The notes under the pieces were generated by a model that was given only the letters and a program-made list of their open reading frames with translations, did not search any database and was not told the DNA's origin. A DNA stretch of 64,000 nt from contig NZ_CP077639.1 in the NCBI RefSeq assembly GCF_019056395.1, forward strand, positions 136,001 through 200,000. Reading direction: 5' to 3'. The position numbers and the translations under genes were made by a program. This document shows positions 31,946 to 46,831 of this stretch, piece after piece. Each line of letters opens with the position of its first letter. Position 1 is the stretch's first letter. The DNA comes from Terribacillus sp. DMT04 (GTDB lineage: Bacteria; Bacillota; Bacilli; Bacillales; Amphibacillaceae).

Positions 31946-34024
31946 ATGGCTAGAGAGTTCTCCTTAGAAAATACGCGTAATATCGGTATCATGGCTCACA
32001 TCGATGCTGGTAAAACAACTGCTACAGAGCGTATTCTATTCTATACAGGACGTATCCATAAAATTGGAGAAACGCATGAAGGTGCTTCTCAAATGGACTG
32101 GATGGAGCAGGAGCAAGAACGTGGTATCACAATCACATCTGCTGCAACAACAGCTTCATGGAAAGGTCATCGTATCAACATCATCGATACACCAGGACAC
32201 GTAGACTTCACAGTTGAAGTTGAACGTTCCCTGCGCGTACTTGATGGTGCGGTAGCTGTTCTTGATGCACAGTCCGGTGTTGAGCCGCAAACTGAAACAG
32301 TTTGGCGTCAAGCAACAACATACGGTGTACCTCGTATCGTATTCGTCAACAAAATGGATAAAACAGGTGCAGACTTCCTTTATTCTGTTAAGACGATGCA
32401 TGAACGTCTGGGGGCGAATGCGCATCCAGTACAACTTCCAATCGGTGCGGAAGATGATTTCGAAGGAATCATCGACCTTATCACAATGGAAGCTCATTTC
32501 TACCTTGACGATCTTGGACAAAAATTCGAGACTCGTGAAATCCCTGCTGATATGAAGGATCTTGTGGATGAATATCGCACAAACCTTATTGAAGCTGTAG
32601 CGGAACAAGATGAAAGTCTTATGGAACGCTACCTTGAAGGGGAAGAGTTCACTAACGAAGAGCTTAAACAAGCAGTTCGTAATGCGACTCTTTCTGTTGA
32701 ATTCTACCCAGTATTCTGTGGTTCAGCATTCAAAAACAAAGGTGTACAGCTTCTAATCGACGGTGTTGTTGATTACTTGCCAGCACCAACTGACGTACCA
32801 GCTATCGAAGGTATTGTTCCAGGATCTGAAGAACAAGTTGTACGTAAATCAAGCGACAGCGAGCCATTCAGTGCACTTGCCTTTAAAGTTGCAACGGATC
32901 CGTTCGTTGGTAAACTAACCTTCTTCCGTGTGTACTCCGGTACATTGGATGCAGGTTCATACGTGAAAAACTCTACGAAGGACAAGCGTGAGCGTGTAGG
33001 CCGTATCCTGCAAATGCATGCTAACACTCGTGAAGAGATTTCCACAGTTTACGCTGGTGATATCGCCGGAGCAGTAGGTTTGAAAGATACTTCAACTGGA
33101 GATACACTATGTGATGAGAAGTCACTAGTAATTCTTGAGTCTATGGTATTCCCAGAACCAGTTATCTCTGTTGCGATTGAACCGAAAACAAAAGCAGACC
33201 AAGATAAAATGTCTGTTGCACTTGGTAAACTAGCTGAGGAAGATCCTACTTTCAGAACGGAAACAAACGTTGAAACTGGCCAGACTATTATCTCTGGTAT
33301 GGGTGAGCTTCACTTGGATATCATCGTTGACCGTATGCGTCGCGAATTCAAGGTAGAAGCGAACGTAGGTGCTCCGCAAGTTGCTTACCGCGAAACATTC
33401 CGTGCATCTGCTGAAGTCGAAGGTAAATTCGTACGTCAGTCTGGTGGACGCGGACAGTTCGGTCACGTTTGGATCAAATTCGAGCCAAACGAAGAAGGTG
33501 CCGGTTTTGAGTTCGAAAACAAAATCGTTGGTGGTGTAGTTCCTCGTGAATACATCCCATCTGTTGAAGCTGGAATCAAAGAATCGATGGAAAACGGTGT
33601 ATTAGCTGGATATCCGCTAATCGACGTAAAAGCATCTCTATTTGATGGTAGCTACCACGATGTCGATTCCAACGAGATGGCCTTTAAGGTTGCTGCTTCT
33701 ATGGCGCTTAAGAACGCTAAGAACAAATGTCAGCCTGTCATCTTGGAGCCACTTGTAAAAGTGGAAGTTGTTATCCCTGAAGAATACATGGGAGACATCA
33801 TGGGCGACATCACTTCCCGTCGCGGCCGTGTAGAAGGTATGGATACACGCGGACCTGCTCAAGTAGTTAATGCATTCGTACCACTAGCTGAAATGTTCGG
33901 TTACGCAACAGCGTTGCGTTCCAACACACAAGGCCGTGGAACTTACACAATGACATTTGACCACTATGAAGAAGTTCCGAAAAGCGTTGGAGAAGAAATT
34001 ATTAAGAAAAACGCTGGTCAATAA
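31946..34024 (+). CDS. fusA: Elongation factor G
   Basis: A 692-residue translocation GTPase. G1 AHIDAGKT is at residues 17-24, the switch regions include [11 protein letters not shown]3 DTPGHVDF is near 81-88 and NKMD near 135. Domains II-V follow, with the domain [10 protein letters not shown] motif. Length and motifs are complete and no fusidic-acid-resistance-like change is obvious. AAGGAGAT precedes the ATG. Confidence 0.98.
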   Translation: MAREFSLENTRNIGIMAHIDAGKTTATERILFYTGRIHKIGETHEGASQMDWMEQEQERGITITSAATTASWKGHRINIIDTPGHVDFTVEVERSLRVLDGAVAVLDAQSGVEPQTETVWRQATTYGVPRIVFVNKMDKTGADFLYSVKTMHERLGANAHPVQLPIGAEDDFEGIIDLITMEAHFYLDDLGQKFETREIPADMKDLVDEYRTNLIEAVAEQDESLMERYLEGEEFTNEELKQAVRNATLSVEFYPVFCGSAFKNKGVQLLIDGVVDYLPAPTDVPAIEGIVPGSEEQVVRKSSDSEPFSALAFKVATDPFVGKLTFFRVYSGTLDAGSYVKNSTKDKRERVGRILQMHANTREEISTVYAGDIAGAVGLKDTSTGDTLCDEKSLVILESMVFPEPVISVAIEPKTKADQDKMSVALGKLAEEDPTFRTETNVETGQTIISGMGELHLDIIVDRMRREFKVEANVGAPQVAYRETFRASAEVEGKFVRQSGGRGQFGHVWIKFEPNEEGAGFEFENKIVGGVVPREYIPSVEAGIKESMENGVLAGYPLIDVKASLFDGSYHDVDSNEMAFKVAASMALKNAKNKCQPVILEPLVKVEVVIPEEYMGDIMGDITSRRGRVEGMDTRGPAQVVNAFVPLAEMFGYATALRSNTQGRGTYTMTFDHYEEVPKSVGEEIIKKNAGQ

Positions 34025-34052
34025 TTGATTTTTTGACAGTAATCAAGTATAA

Positions 34053-34100
34053 CTTGTAGTGGAAGCCTGCGTGCGCGTGCGTATGCTTCCGCAATACAAG
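34053..34100 (+). promoter_or_regulatory. Hairpin with alternating Py/Pu tract in the fusA-tuf gap
   Basis: CTTGTA and TGGAAGC on the left face GCTTCC and TACAAG on the right, forming an interrupted long stem. Its loop contains 19 strictly alternating pyrimidine/purine bases (34068-34086, TGCGTGCGCGTGCGTATGC). TTGACA at 34033-34038 lacks a good -10. The element may be a processing or stability structure separating fusA and tuf mRNA levels. Confidence 0.5.
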
Positions 34101-34151
34101 AAACATACTATCTATTACATGATATTTTCTATATTTAAGGAGGAATTACTA

Positions 34152-35342
<1,191 letters not shown>

Positions 35343-35361
35343 GCTGATATAACAATATAGA

Positions 35362-35396
35362 AAAACAGACAGCAGACGTGCTGTCTGTTTTTTTTA
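35362..35396 (+). terminator. Terminator of the str operon after tuf
   Basis: AAAAACAGACAGCA-GACG-TGCTGTCTGTTTTT with a further T-run, a 14-bp stem. Confidence 0.95.
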
Positions 35397-36012
<616 letters not shown>

Positions 36013-36039
36013 TTTAACAACAAATAGGAGGTGTAACGG

Positions 36040-36669
36040 ATGACGAAAGGAATCTTGGGACGCAAGATCGGCATGACACAGCTTTTCACTGAAAATGGTG
36101 AACTTCAAGCTGTTACAGTTATCCAAGCTGAACCAAACGTAATTCTTCAAAAGAAAACTGTCGAAACTGACGGTTACAATGCATTGCAACTAGGATTTGC
36201 TGATCAGAAAGCAAACAACGCTAACAAACCTGCGAAGGGCCATGCTGAGAAAGCAAACACAACACCTAAGCGCTACATTCGTGAAATCCGTGACGCTGCT
36301 CTAGCTGAACATGAAGTTGGCCAAGAGCTAAGCGTAGAGATTTTCGCTGCAGGAGACGTTGTAGATGTAACAGGTACTTCTAAAGGTAAAGGATTCCAAG
36401 GTGCGATCAAGCGCCACAACCAATCCCGCGGACCAATGTCACACGGTTCTCGTTACCACAGAAGACCAGGTTCTATGGGTGTAATTGACCCTATGCGCGT
36501 TTTCAAAGGTAAAGCATTACCAGGACAAATGGGCGGAGAGCAAATTACTGTTCAAAACCTTGAAATCGTTAAAGTTGACGCTGAGCGCAACCTTATCCTT
36601 GTTAAAGGTAACGTGCCTGGCGCGAAAAAATCTTACGTGAAAGTATCAGGTGCCGTAAAAGGTAACTAA
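36040..36669 (+). CDS. rplC: 50S ribosomal protein L3
   Basis: A 209-residue protein whose long loop reaches the peptidyl-transferase centre and helps start 50S assembly. It begins [15 protein letters not shown], and the conserved [30 protein letters not shown] loop lies near 123-152. It follows rpsJ by 27 bases with a good AGGAGGTG site. Confidence 0.97.
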   Translation: MTKGILGRKIGMTQLFTENGELQAVTVIQAEPNVILQKKTVETDGYNALQLGFADQKANNANKPAKGHAEKANTTPKRYIREIRDAALAEHEVGQELSVEIFAAGDVVDVTGTSKGKGFQGAIKRHNQSRGPMSHGSRYHRRPGSMGVIDPMRVFKGKALPGQMGGEQITVQNLEIVKVDAERNLILVKGNVPGAKKSYVKVSGAVKGN

Positions 36670-36695
36670 TTCATAATACGAAGGGAGGATATATC

Positions 36696-37319
36696 ATGCC
36701 TAAAGTAGCACTATTCAACCAAAGCGGTTCTCAAGTCGGTGATATCGAATTGAACGATTCCGTTTTCGGTATTGAGCCACACACACATGTATTACACGAA
36801 GCTGTACTAATGCAACGTGCTTCTATGCGTCAAGGTACGCATAAAGTAAAAGGACGTTCTGAAGTACGAGGCGGCGGAAGAAAGCCATGGCGTCAAAAAG
36901 GTACTGGCCGTGCGCGTCAAGGATCCATCCGTTCTCCACAATGGGTTGGCGGTGGAACTGTTTTCGGACCGACTCCACGCAGCTACAGCTACAAACTACC
37001 TAAAAAAGTTCGTCGTCTAGCGCTTAAATCAGCACTATCTTCTAAAGTACAAGAAGAAAGCATCTTCGTTCTAGATAGCCTTGCATTTGATGCTCCTAAA
37101 ACAAAAGATGTCGTTGCTATGCTTAACGCACTCAACGTAGATAAAAAGGTATTGATCGTTACTGCAGAAAAAGACGAAACAGTTGTACGTTCTGCTAACA
37201 ACCTTAAAAACGTTAAAGTGTTGACACAAAGCGAAGTAAACGTTCTTGACTTGCTAACGCATGATAAGCTGATCTTAACGAAAGAGGCAGCTGAAAAAGC
37301 AGGGGAGGTGCTTGCATAA
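36696..37319 (+). CDS. rplD: 50S ribosomal protein L4
   Basis: A 207-residue protein whose extended loop lines the exit tunnel near L22. The loop [20 protein letters not shown] (about residues 59-78) is intact, as is the macrolide-relevant KGTGR. In E. coli L4 regulates the S10 operon; this is not established for Bacillales. Its stop overlaps the rplW start by one base. Confidence 0.97.
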   Translation: MPKVALFNQSGSQVGDIELNDSVFGIEPHTHVLHEAVLMQRASMRQGTHKVKGRSEVRGGGRKPWRQKGTGRARQGSIRSPQWVGGGTVFGPTPRSYSYKLPKKVRRLALKSALSSKVQEESIFVLDSLAFDAPKTKDVVAMLNALNVDKKVLIVTAEKDETVVRSANNLKNVKVLTQSEVNVLDLLTHDKLILTKEAAEKAGEVLA

Positions 37320-37609
37320 TGAGAGATCCACGTGATATTATTAAGCGCCCTGTAATTACGGAACATTCTTCTGACCTTATGGTTGATAAGAAATATACGT
37401 TCGAAGTTGACAAACGTGCCAACAAGATCGAAATCAAACAAGCGGTTGAAGTGATCTTCGGTGTTAAAGTGGAGCAGATCAACACACTTAACCTTAAGGG
37501 TAAATTCAAACGTCAAGGTCGTTACGGCGGATACCGCCCAGATCGTAAAAAAGCAGTTGTAACACTTACAGAAGACAGTAAAGAAATCGACTTCTTCGAA
37601 GGTGTTTAA
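37319..37609 (+). CDS. rplW: 50S ribosomal protein L23
   Basis: A 96-residue protein at the exit-tunnel rim, the docking site for trigger factor, SRP and the translocon. [15 protein letters not shown] opens the protein and [20 protein letters not shown] (about residues 63-82) is the extended rRNA-binding loop. Translation is coupled to rplD through the TAATG overlap. Confidence 0.97.
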   Translation: MRDPRDIIKRPVITEHSSDLMVDKKYTFEVDKRANKIEIKQAVEVIFGVKVEQINTLNLKGKFKRQGRYGGYRPDRKKAVVTLTEDSKEIDFFEGV

Positions 37610-37637
37610 GAACTAATAGAGAAGGAGGGAAACAAAG

Positions 37638-38468
37638 ATGGCGATTAAAAAGTATAAACCGACCACTAACGGACGTCGTAATATGTCTGTATCGGATTTT
37701 GCTGAAATCACAACTGACAAGCCTGAAAAAGCATTGCTTGCACCGCTTCATAAACGTGGCGGACGTAACAACCAAGGTAGATTGACAGTACGTCACCAAG
37801 GTGGCGGACATAAGCGTCAATACCGTATTATTGACTTTAAACGCGACAAAGATGGAATACCAGGACGCGTTGCTACAATCGAGTACGATCCAAACCGTAC
37901 TGCGAACATCGCTCTTATTCACTATGTTGATGGTGAAAAACGCTACATCCTTGCTCCAAAAGGCTTGGAAGTAGGAACTGAAATCCTTTCTGGTGAAGGT
38001 GCTGACTTTAAAGTAGGTAACGCTATGGAACTTGCTTCTATCCCAGTTGGTACAATCATCCACAACATCGAATTGAAGCCAGGTCGTGGCGCTCAGCTAG
38101 CTCGTTCTGCTGGTGCACAGGCTCAAATCCTTGGACGTGAAGGTAAATATGTTCTTGTAAGACTAACTTCTGGTGAAGTACGTCTAGTACTAGGTACTTG
38201 CCGTGCGACAGTAGGTCAAGTTGGTAACCTAGAACACGAACTAATCATCGTTGGTAAAGCAGGACGTTCTCGCTGGAAGGGCAAACGCCCAACTGTACGT
38301 GGTTCTGTAATGAACCCTAACGATCACCCACACGGTGGTGGTGAAGGACGCGCTCCTATCGGACGTAAATCACCAATGTCTCCATGGGGCAAACCGACAC
38401 TTGGTTACAAAACGCGTAAACGTAACAAGCAGTCTGATAAGTTTATCGTGCGTAAGCGTAAAAAATAA
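37638..38468 (+). CDS. rplB: 50S ribosomal protein L2
   Basis: A 276-residue, very conserved protein needed for subunit association and peptidyl transfer. The [20 protein letters not shown] stretch lies near 53-72, and the [20 protein letters not shown] region near 224-243 contains the functionally important histidine. AGGAGGG precedes the ATG. A hairpin at 38479-38500 separates it from rpsS. Confidence 0.98.
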   Translation: MAIKKYKPTTNGRRNMSVSDFAEITTDKPEKALLAPLHKRGGRNNQGRLTVRHQGGGHKRQYRIIDFKRDKDGIPGRVATIEYDPNRTANIALIHYVDGEKRYILAPKGLEVGTEILSGEGADFKVGNAMELASIPVGTIIHNIELKPGRGAQLARSAGAQAQILGREGKYVLVRLTSGEVRLVLGTCRATVGQVGNLEHELIIVGKAGRSRWKGKRPTVRGSVMNPNDHPHGGGEGRAPIGRKSPMSPWGKPTLGYKTRKRNKQSDKFIVRKRKK

Positions 38469-38478
38469 TGTGGTAGCA

Positions 38479-38500
38479 AGACGGGGATTTTCACCCGTCT
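38479..38500 (+). other. Hairpin between rplB and rpsS
   Basis: AGACGGG (38479-38485) pairs with CCCGTCT (38494-38500) around an 8-base loop. There is no T-run, so it is not a classical terminator; an RNA processing or protein-binding role is possible. Confidence 0.5.
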
Positions 38501-38525
38501 CCATATCGCAAAGGGAGGTTTATGT

Positions 38526-38804
38526 ATGGGTCGCAGCTTGAAAAAAGGACCTTTCGCAGATGATCATTTGCTAAAGAAAGTCGACAAAATGAACGAAGGC
38601 GATAAGAAACAAGTTATCAGAACTTGGTCCCGTCGCTCTACTATTTTCCCAACATTCGTTGGACACACAATCGCTGTCTACGATGGCCGTAAACACGTAC
38701 CTGTTTATGTTACTGAAGATATGGTAGGTCATAAACTTGGTGAATTCGCACCAACTCGTACGTACAAAGGTCACGCAGCGGACGACAAGAAAACAAAACG
38801 CTAA
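38526..38804 (+). CDS. rpsS: 30S ribosomal protein S19
   Basis: A 92-residue protein of the 30S head that forms bridges with the 50S subunit alongside S13. It begins [17 protein letters not shown], and the [28 protein letters not shown] stretch (about residues 33-60) is invariant. Spacing from rplB is 57 bases, the widest in this part of the operon. Confidence 0.97.
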   Translation: MGRSLKKGPFADDHLLKKVDKMNEGDKKQVIRTWSRRSTIFPTFVGHTIAVYDGRKHVPVYVTEDMVGHKLGEFAPTRTYKGHAADDKKTKR

Positions 38805-38822
38805 GAGGGGAGGCAATCCTAA

Positions 38823-39164
38823 ATGCAAGCAAAAGCTATGGCAAAATCAGTTCGCATTGCTCCTCGTAAGGTTCGCTTAGTAGTTGATTTAATTCGAGGA
38901 AAAAATGTTGGAGAAGCTATTGCAATTCTGCGTCACACTCAGCGTGGTGCATCATTGCCAGTAGAAAAAGTACTTCGTTCTGCAGTTGCTAACGCAGAAC
39001 ATAACTATGAAATGGATACGGATAACCTTATTATCTCTGAAGCATTCGTTAACGAAGGTGCTACATTGAAACGTTTCCGTCCACGTGCACAAGGTCGTGC
39101 AAGCCAAATCAACAAACGTACTAGCCACATTACAGTGGTTGTTACAGAAAAGAAGGAGGGTTAA
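38823..39164 (+). CDS. rplV: 50S ribosomal protein L22
   Basis: A 113-residue protein whose beta-hairpin lines the exit tunnel opposite L4. [26 protein letters not shown] opens the protein; the tunnel loop [24 protein letters not shown] is near 83-106. The GAGGGGAGG ribosome binding site precedes the ATG. rpsC starts three bases after its stop. Confidence 0.97.
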   Translation: MQAKAMAKSVRIAPRKVRLVVDLIRGKNVGEAIAILRHTQRGASLPVEKVLRSAVANAEHNYEMDTDNLIISEAFVNEGATLKRFRPRAQGRASQINKRTSHITVVVTEKKEG

Positions 39165-39167
39165 GCA

Positions 39168-39809
39168 GTGGGTCAAAAAGTAAATCCGACAGGTCTTCGC
39201 GTCGGCGTCATCCGTGACTGGGATTCCAAATGGTACGGTGGCAAAGATTACGCCGATTTACTACACGAAGATATCAGAATCCGTGATTATTTAGAACAAC
39301 GTTTGAAAGATGCTGCGCTTTCCAAAGTGGAAATCGAACGTGCTGCTAACCGTGTAAACATCTCTATTCATACTGGTAAACCTGGTATGGTAATTGGTAA
39401 AGGCGGTTCTGAAGTTGAAGCGCTACGTAAAGCTCTAAACAGCCTTACTGGCAAACGTGTTCACATCAACATCGTAGAAGTGAAGCGTGTCGATATTGAT
39501 GCTAAATTAGTAGCAGACAACATCGCTCGTCAACTTGAAAACCGTATTTCATTCCGTCGTGCACAGAAACAAACATTGCAGCGTGCAATGCGTGCTGGTG
39601 CTAAAGGTATCCGTACTCAAGTTTCTGGTCGTCTAGGCGGAGCAGACATCGCTCGTGCAGAATCTTATAGCGAAGGAACAGTTCCACTTCATACTCTACG
39701 TGCTGATATTGACTATGGCACAGCTGAAGCTGACACAACTTATGGTAAGCTTGGTATTAAAGTATGGATCTACCGTGGCGAAGTCCTTCCAACAAAAAAC
39801 AACCGATAA
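39168..39809 (+). CDS. rpsC: 30S ribosomal protein S3
   Basis: A 213-residue protein at the mRNA entry site, with helicase-like function in the ribosome. [22 protein letters not shown] is the conserved N-terminus, and the KH domain GxxG loop [14 protein letters not shown] lies near 75-88. GTG start at 39168, supported by AGAAGGAGGG. It is slightly shorter at the C-terminus than the B. subtilis protein. Confidence 0.97.
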   Translation: MGQKVNPTGLRVGVIRDWDSKWYGGKDYADLLHEDIRIRDYLEQRLKDAALSKVEIERAANRVNISIHTGKPGMVIGKGGSEVEALRKALNSLTGKRVHINIVEVKRVDIDAKLVADNIARQLENRISFRRAQKQTLQRAMRAGAKGIRTQVSGRLGGADIARAESYSEGTVPLHTLRADIDYGTAEADTTYGKLGIKVWIYRGEVLPTKNNR

Positions 39810-39827
39810 GGAAGGGGGAAAAGCATT

Positions 39828-40262
39828 ATGTTAATGCCTAAACGCGTAAAATATCGTAGACAACACCGTGGTAAATTGAATGGTCGTGCAAAAGGCGGTA
39901 CAGAAGTTGCATTTGGTGAATGGGGTCTTCAAGCTTTAGATCCAGCTTGGATTACTAGCCGTCAAATCGAATCTGCCCGTATTGCAATGACTCGTTACAT
40001 GAAACGTGGCGGTAAAGTATGGATCAAAATCTTCCCGGATAAGCCATACACTAAAAAACCTCTAGAAGTTCGAATGGGTTCTGGTAAAGGTTCACCTGAA
40101 GGTTGGGTAGCTGTTACAAAACCTGGTAAAATTATGTTCGAAGTAGCTGGAGTACCTGAAGAGGTGGCTCGTGAAGCATTGCGTCTTGCTTCTCATAAAT
40201 TGCCAATAAGAACTAAGATCGTAAAACGTGAAGAAATTGGTGGTGAAATCAATGAAGGCTAA
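39828..40262 (+). CDS. rplP: 50S ribosomal protein L16
   Basis: A 144-residue protein near the A site, organising tRNA accommodation. It starts [16 protein letters not shown], and [15 protein letters not shown] and [19 protein letters not shown] are conserved. The C-terminal 11 bases overlap the start of rpmC. Confidence 0.97.
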   Translation: MLMPKRVKYRRQHRGKLNGRAKGGTEVAFGEWGLQALDPAWITSRQIESARIAMTRYMKRGGKVWIKIFPDKPYTKKPLEVRMGSGKGSPEGWVAVTKPGKIMFEVAGVPEEVAREALRLASHKLPIRTKIVKREEIGGEINEG

Positions 40263-40452
40263 TGAAATCAAAGAACTTACCACTGCCGAAATTGAACAAA
40301 AAGTTAAGTCTCTTAAAGAAGAACTTTTCAACCTGCGCTTCCAATTAGCTACTGGACAGCTTGAGAATACTGCACGTATTCGCACAGTCCGTAAAACAAT
40401 TGCTCGCATGAAGACTGTTGTTCGTGAAAGAGAAGTAAGCGTAAATAACTAA
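40252..40452 (+). CDS. rpmC: 50S ribosomal protein L29
   Basis: A 66-residue two-helix protein at the tunnel exit next to L23. [30 protein letters not shown] and the [14 protein letters not shown] block are typical. The ATG at 40252 lies within rplP after GGTGGTG; the frame is open upstream but homologues begin MKANEI. Confidence 0.95.
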   Translation: MKANEIKELTTAEIEQKVKSLKEELFNLRFQLATGQLENTARIRTVRKTIARMKTVVREREVSVNN

Positions 40453-40474
40453 ATTCCGAGAGGAGGTTCGCGAC

Positions 40475-41150
<676 letters not shown>

Positions 41151-41185
41151 TACACTTAATGCCTTGTTAAGGAGGTGCAGTACAC

Positions 41186-41497
41186 ATGCATGTTAAAAAA
41201 GGTGACAAAGTCAAAGTAATCACTGGTAAAGATCGTGGTAAAGAAGGTACTATCCTTGAAGCTTATCCGAAGAAGAACCGTGTTCTTGTCGAAGGCGTAA
41301 ACATCGTCAAAAAACACGCAAAACCTTCTCAGGATAACCCGCAGGGCGGAATCCTTGACATCGAAGCAGCTATTCACGTTTCTAACGTAATGCTGATCGA
41401 TCCTAAAACTGGAGAGCCTACTCGCGTTGGCTATGAAGTGAAAGACGGCAAAAAAGTCCGCATCGCTAAAAAATCCGGTCAAGCTATCGATAAATAA
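41186..41497 (+). CDS. rplX: 50S ribosomal protein L24
   Basis: A 103-residue assembly-initiator protein with an N-terminal KOW motif ([20 protein letters not shown], about residues 4-23). [20 protein letters not shown] is the conserved central part. AAGGAGGTG precedes the ATG. First protein gene of the part matching the spc operon after rplN. Confidence 0.97.
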   Translation: MHVKKGDKVKVITGKDRGKEGTILEAYPKKNRVLVEGVNIVKKHAKPSQDNPQGGILDIEAAIHVSNVMLIDPKTGEPTRVGYEVKDGKKVRIAKKSGQAIDK

Positions 41498-41522
41498 TTT
41501 CTTCTGAAAGGAGGGCTACTCG

Positions 41523-42062
41523 ATGAATGAATTGAAACAAAGATACCAAGGCGAAATTTCTCCATCTCTATTGGAAAAATTCAGCTATAAATCCGTTATG
41601 GAAGTACCAAAGATCGAAAAGATCGTAATCAACATGGGTGTCGGTGACGCCGTTCAAAACTCTAAAGCACTTGATTCTGCAGTAGAAGAATTGGCTTTGC
41701 TTGCTGGTCAGCAGCCTATCATCACGAAAGCGAAGAAATCTATCGCAGGTTTCCGTCTACGTGAAGGTATGCCAATCGGAGCGAAAGTTACATTGCGCGG
41801 AGAGCGTATGTATGAATTCCTTCAAAAATTAGTCGCAGTTTCACTTCCACGTGTACGTGACTTCCGTGGAATCTCAAACAAAGCGTTTGACGGTCGTGGA
41901 AACTACACGCTAGGTGTTAAAGAACAGCTAATCTTCCCAGAAATCAATTACGATAAAGTAAGTAAAGTACGTGGAATGGACATCGTTATCGTAACTACAG
42001 CCAACACTGACGAAGAAGCTCGTGAGCTACTAACTCAGCTAGGCATGCCTTTCCAAAAATAA
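41523..42062 (+). CDS. rplE: 50S ribosomal protein L5
   Basis: A 179-residue protein of the central protuberance that binds 5S rRNA and contacts P-site t[25 protein letters not shown] (about residues 22-43) and [17 protein letters not shown] (about 77-93) are hallmarks. AAGGAGGG precedes the ATG. Confidence 0.98.
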   Translation: MNELKQRYQGEISPSLLEKFSYKSVMEVPKIEKIVINMGVGDAVQNSKALDSAVEELALLAGQQPIITKAKKSIAGFRLREGMPIGAKVTLRGERMYEFLQKLVAVSLPRVRDFRGISNKAFDGRGNYTLGVKEQLIFPEINYDKVSKVRGMDIVIVTTANTDEEARELLTQLGMPFQK

Positions 42063-42068
42063 AGGTAA

Positions 42069-42269
<201 letters not shown>

Positions 42270-42300
42270 TCCCCTAAATCAGGGAAGGAGGTAATGATTA

Positions 42301-42699
42301 ATGGTTATGACAGATCCTATCGCAGATATGCTAACTCGTATTCGTAATGCAAATACTGTTCGTCATGAAAAGCTGGAGCTTCCTGCTTCTAAGTTAAAAA
42401 AGGATGTTGCTGATATCCTTAAACGTGAAGGCTTTATTCGTGATTACGAATTCGTAGAAGATGATAAACAAGGTGTTCTACGCATCTTTTTGAAATACGG
42501 TAAAAACGACGAGCGTGTTATCACTGGTATTAAACGTATCAGTAAACCTGGTCTTCGTGTTTACGCGAAATCTGACGAGATCCCACGTGTCCTAAACGGA
42601 CTTGGAATCGCAGTTGTTTCAACTTCTAAAGGCGTATTGTCTGATAAAGAAGCACGTGAGCAAGCTGTAGGCGGCGAAGTGCTAGCATACGTTTGGTAA
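42301..42699 (+). CDS. rpsH: 30S ribosomal protein S8
   Basis: A 132-residue central-domain primary binder of 16S rRNA. It starts [18 protein letters not shown] and ends ...[10 protein letters not shown] with the [13 protein letters not shown] motif near 108-120. S8 represses the spc operon in E. coli by binding near rplE; no equivalent site was recognised here. Confidence 0.98.
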   Translation: MVMTDPIADMLTRIRNANTVRHEKLELPASKLKKDVADILKREGFIRDYEFVEDDKQGVLRIFLKYGKNDERVITGIKRISKPGLRVYAKSDEIPRVLNGLGIAVVSTSKGVLSDKEAREQAVGGEVLAYVW

Positions 42700-42728
42700 T
42701 TATCCACAATAAGTAAGGAGGTGCACAT

Positions 42729-43265
42729 ATGTCCCGCGTAGGTAAAAAGATTCTTGAAATCCCTGCAGGAGTTGAAATCACTAACGATAACAACACTGTG
42801 ACTGTTAAAGGTCCTAAAGGGGAACTAACTCGTACATTCAACCAAGATATGGTGATCAAAATCGAAGAGAACGTTCTTACTGTTGAACGCCCATCTGAAA
42901 GTAAGGAACACCGTACTCTTCACGGAACTACTCGTGCCATTATTGGTAACATGGTAGAAGGCGTACACACTGGTTTCGAGAAAGCTCTTGAAATCATCGG
43001 TGTAGGTTACCGTGCCACTAAACAAGGTGAGAAAGTCGTAATTAACGCTGGTTACTCTCACCCAGTTGAAGTTGAAAATCGTGATGGTATTGATGTCGAA
43101 GTACCTTCCAACACTCGTGTAGTAGTTAAAGGTATCGATAAGGAAGCAGTTGGCGCAGTTGCAGCTAACATCCGTGCAATCCGTCCTCCAGAGCCTTACA
43201 AAGGTAAAGGAATCCGTTACGAAGGCGAATTCGTACGTCGTAAAGAAGGTAAAACAGCGAAATAA
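42729..43265 (+). CDS. rplF: 50S ribosomal protein L6
   Basis: A 178-residue two-domain protein near the factor-binding site. [16 protein letters not shown] opens it and the C-terminal signature [24 protein letters not shown] (about residues 152-175) is intact. AAGGAGGTG precedes the ATG. Confidence 0.98.
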   Translation: MSRVGKKILEIPAGVEITNDNNTVTVKGPKGELTRTFNQDMVIKIEENVLTVERPSESKEHRTLHGTTRAIIGNMVEGVHTGFEKALEIIGVGYRATKQGEKVVINAGYSHPVEVENRDGIDVEVPSNTRVVVKGIDKEAVGAVAANIRAIRPPEPYKGKGIRYEGEFVRRKEGKTAK

Positions 43266-43297
43266 GGTTTTCTTGGAACCAGAAAGGAGTGACCTGA

Positions 43298-43660
43298 ATG
43301 ATTACAAAAGCTGCAAAAAACGAATTGCGTAAGAGAAGACACAACCGTGTCCGTAAGAGCATTTCAGGAACATCTGAGCGTCCGCGTTTGAACGTTTATC
43401 GTTCTAACAAACACATCTACGCACAGCTAATCGATGATACAACTGGCAAAACACTTGCTAACGCTTCTACTAAGGATGCAAGCCTTAACCTAGAATCTAC
43501 TAGCAATGTGGAAGCTGCTCAGAAAGTCGGAGAAGCTGTTGCTAACCGTGCGAAAGAAGCTGGCGTAACAACAATCGTATTTGACCGTGGAGGATATCTA
43601 TACCACGGACGTGTAAAAGCATTGGCTGAAGCAGCTCGTGAAGCTGGACTTCAATTCTAA
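43298..43660 (+). CDS. rplR: 50S ribosomal protein L18
   Basis: A 120-residue 5S rRNA-binding protein. The basic N-terminal arm ([33 protein letters not shown], about residues 11-43) and the C-terminal [24 protein letters not shown] are conserved. AGAAAGGAGTG is the ribosome binding site. Confidence 0.97.
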   Translation: MITKAAKNELRKRRHNRVRKSISGTSERPRLNVYRSNKHIYAQLIDDTTGKTLANASTKDASLNLESTSNVEAAQKVGEAVANRAKEAGVTTIVFDRGGYLYHGRVKALAEAAREAGLQF

Positions 43661-43666
43661 TCGTAA

Positions 43667-44185
<519 letters not shown>

Positions 44186-44198
44186 GGAGGGAAAGCAC

Positions 44199-44381
44199 AT
44201 GGCTAACAAATTAGAAATCACCCTCAACCGCAGTACGATCGGAAGACTTGAGAAACAGCGCAAAACTGTTGCTGCTCTAGGTCTTAAGAAAATCCGTCAA
44301 TCAGTTGTCTTGGATGACAACCCAACTGTGCGCGGTATGATTAACGTAGTTTCTCATCTAGTAACAGTTAAAGAAGTATAA
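44199..44381 (+). CDS. rpmD: 50S ribosomal protein L30
   Basis: A 60-residue large-subunit protein of the ferredoxin-like fold. It contains the conserved [26 protein letters not shown] stretch (about residues 6-31) and [30 protein letters not shown] precedes the ATG, 13 bases after rpsE. Confidence 0.97.
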   Translation: MANKLEITLNRSTIGRLEKQRKTVAALGLKKIRQSVVLDDNPTVRGMINVVSHLVTVKEV

Positions 44382-44411
44382 TGATCCAAATGTAAAAGAG
44401 GAGGTGCCATT

Positions 44412-44852
44412 ATGAAACTTCATGAATTGAAGTCAGCAGAAGGAACACGTAAGACTCGCAATCGTGTAGGTCGCGGTATGTCTTCAGGTAACGGTAAAAC
44501 ATCCGGCCGCGGACATAAAGGACAAAAAGCACGTTCTGGCGGCGGTGTACGTCTAGGTTTCGAAGGTGGACAAATGCCACTATTCCAACGTCTTCCTAAA
44601 CGTGGATTCACAAACATCCACCGTACTGAGTACTCAATTGTTAACCTTGAGTCCCTTAACCGTTTCGAAGAGGGAACTGAAGTAACTCCAGAGCTTCTAC
44701 TTGAAAGCGGAGTTGTTAGCAAATTGAGAGCCGGTATCAAAGTTCTAGGTAACGGGAATCTTGAAAAGAAACTTACTGTTAAAGCTCACAAGTTCTCAGC
44801 TTCTGCTAAAGAAGCGATTGAGGCAGCGGGCGGTCAAACAGAGGTGATCTAA
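44412..44852 (+). CDS. rplO: 50S ribosomal protein L15
   Basis: A 146-residue assembly protein whose basic N-terminal arm ([35 protein letters not shown], about residues 11-45) threads the 23S rRNA. The globular C-terminus ends at a TAATG overlap with secY, linking ribosome and translocon production. Confidence 0.97.
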   Translation: MKLHELKSAEGTRKTRNRVGRGMSSGNGKTSGRGHKGQKARSGGGVRLGFEGGQMPLFQRLPKRGFTNIHRTEYSIVNLESLNRFEEGTEVTPELLLESGVVSKLRAGIKVLGNGNLEKKLTVKAHKFSASAKEAIEAAGGQTEVI

Positions 44853-46141
44853 TGTTTCGTACAATCTCCAATTTTATGCGTGTAAAAGATATACGAAATA
44901 AAATTATCTTCACATTGCTAATGTTGATCGTATTCAGGATTGGTACGTTTATTCCGGTTCCTTTCACAGATCGTTCGGCGATTGACTTTATGAACCAGCA
45001 GAACGTATTCGGCTTCCTGAATACATTTGGCGGCGGTGCATTGCAGAACTTCTCTATCCTTGCGATGGGTATTATGCCATACATCACTGCCTCGATCATC
45101 ATGCAGCTTCTGCAAATGGATGTTATACCAACATTCAGTGAGTGGAAAAAGCAAGGTGAGATGGGACGTCGTAAATTAGCACAAGTGACACGTTATGCCA
45201 CTATCGTGCTAGCGTTAATACAGGCAGTCGGTATGTCCATCGGATTCAATCAGTTATCCGGCGGCATGCTTATATCTGAACCAAGTTTCTACAAATTCGC
45301 TGTCATTACACTCGTGTTGACCGCGGGAACAGCATTTTTGATGTGGTTAGGAGAACAGATCACAGCTCATGGTGTTGGTAATGGTATTTCTATTATCATC
45401 TTCGCCGGTATCGCTGCAGCTATCCCGAATGGTGTGAACCAGCTATGGGAGCAGTACTTCAGCAATCCAGGTGATGATTTATTCCTGAATGTCGTGATCG
45501 TTGCAATTATCGCTATTGTGATCATTGCCGTAATTGTTGGTGTAATTTATATTACCCAAGCACTTCGTAAAATTCCGATCCAGTACTCTAAGCGTACAAC
45601 TAGTCGATCTCAAGTAGGCGGACAATCCACTCACTTGCCGATTAAAGTTAACGCTGCGGGTGTAATCCCTGTAATTTTCGCCGTTTCCTTTATCTATGCG
45701 CCGCGTACTATCGCGAGCTTTTTTGAAGGTAACGTGGCAACTACGATCGAGAACGTATTCGATTATACGCAACCAATTGGGATGGTAATCTATGTAGTCC
45801 TAATTCTTGCATTTAGTTACTTCTATACATTTGTTCAGGTTAATCCGGAACAAATGGCAGAGAACTTAAACAAGCAAGGTGGCTACATCCCGGGTATTCG
45901 CCCAGGTAAAAGCACAGAAACGTACCTCACCAGTGTGATGTATCGTTTAACCTTCGTTGGGTCTCTCTTCTTGGCTGCTGTAGCTGTATTACCTATTATT
46001 CTAGGTTCTATTGCCAACTTGCCGACTTCTGTCCAAATCGGAGGAACGAGCCTGCTGATCGTGGTAGGGGTAGCGTTGCAGACGATGAAGCAGTTAGAAA
46101 GCCAGTTAGTGAAGCGTCATTATAAAGGCTTCATGAAATAG
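44852..46141 (+). CDS. secY: Preprotein translocase subunit SecY
   Basis: A 429-residue membrane protein forming the Sec channel with SecE (encoded at 18471) and SecG. Ten hydrophobic segments are recognisable; GRFIPVPF-like FIPVPFTDRSAIDF near 30, the plug-region FGGGALQNFSILAMGIMPYITASIIMQLL (about 56-84) and the cytoplasmic loop with the PGIRPGKSTETYL motif near 348 are typical. Start overlaps rplO by one base. Confidence 0.97.
   Translation: MFRTISNFMRVKDIRNKIIFTLLMLIVFRIGTFIPVPFTDRSAIDFMNQQNVFGFLNTFGGGALQNFSILAMGIMPYITASIIMQLLQMDVIPTFSEWKKQGEMGRRKLAQVTRYATIVLALIQAVGMSIGFNQLSGGMLISEPSFYKFAVITLVLTAGTAFLMWLGEQITAHGVGNGISIIIFAGIAAAIPNGVNQLWEQYFSNPGDDLFLNVVIVAIIAIVIIAVIVGVIYITQALRKIPIQYSKRTTSRSQVGGQSTHLPIKVNAAGVIPVIFAVSFIYAPRTIASFFEGNVATTIENVFDYTQPIGMVIYVVLILAFSYFYTFVQVNPEQMAENLNKQGGYIPGIRPGKSTETYLTSVMYRLTFVGSLFLAAVAVLPIILGSIANLPTSVQIGGTSLLIVVGVALQTMKQLESQLVKRHYKGFMK

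Positions 46142-46831
<690 letters not shown>

Noticed and set aside
34033-34062. Promoter TTGACA upstream of tuf
   Set aside because: No acceptable -10 at 16-18 bases; TAGTGG is too far from consensus.
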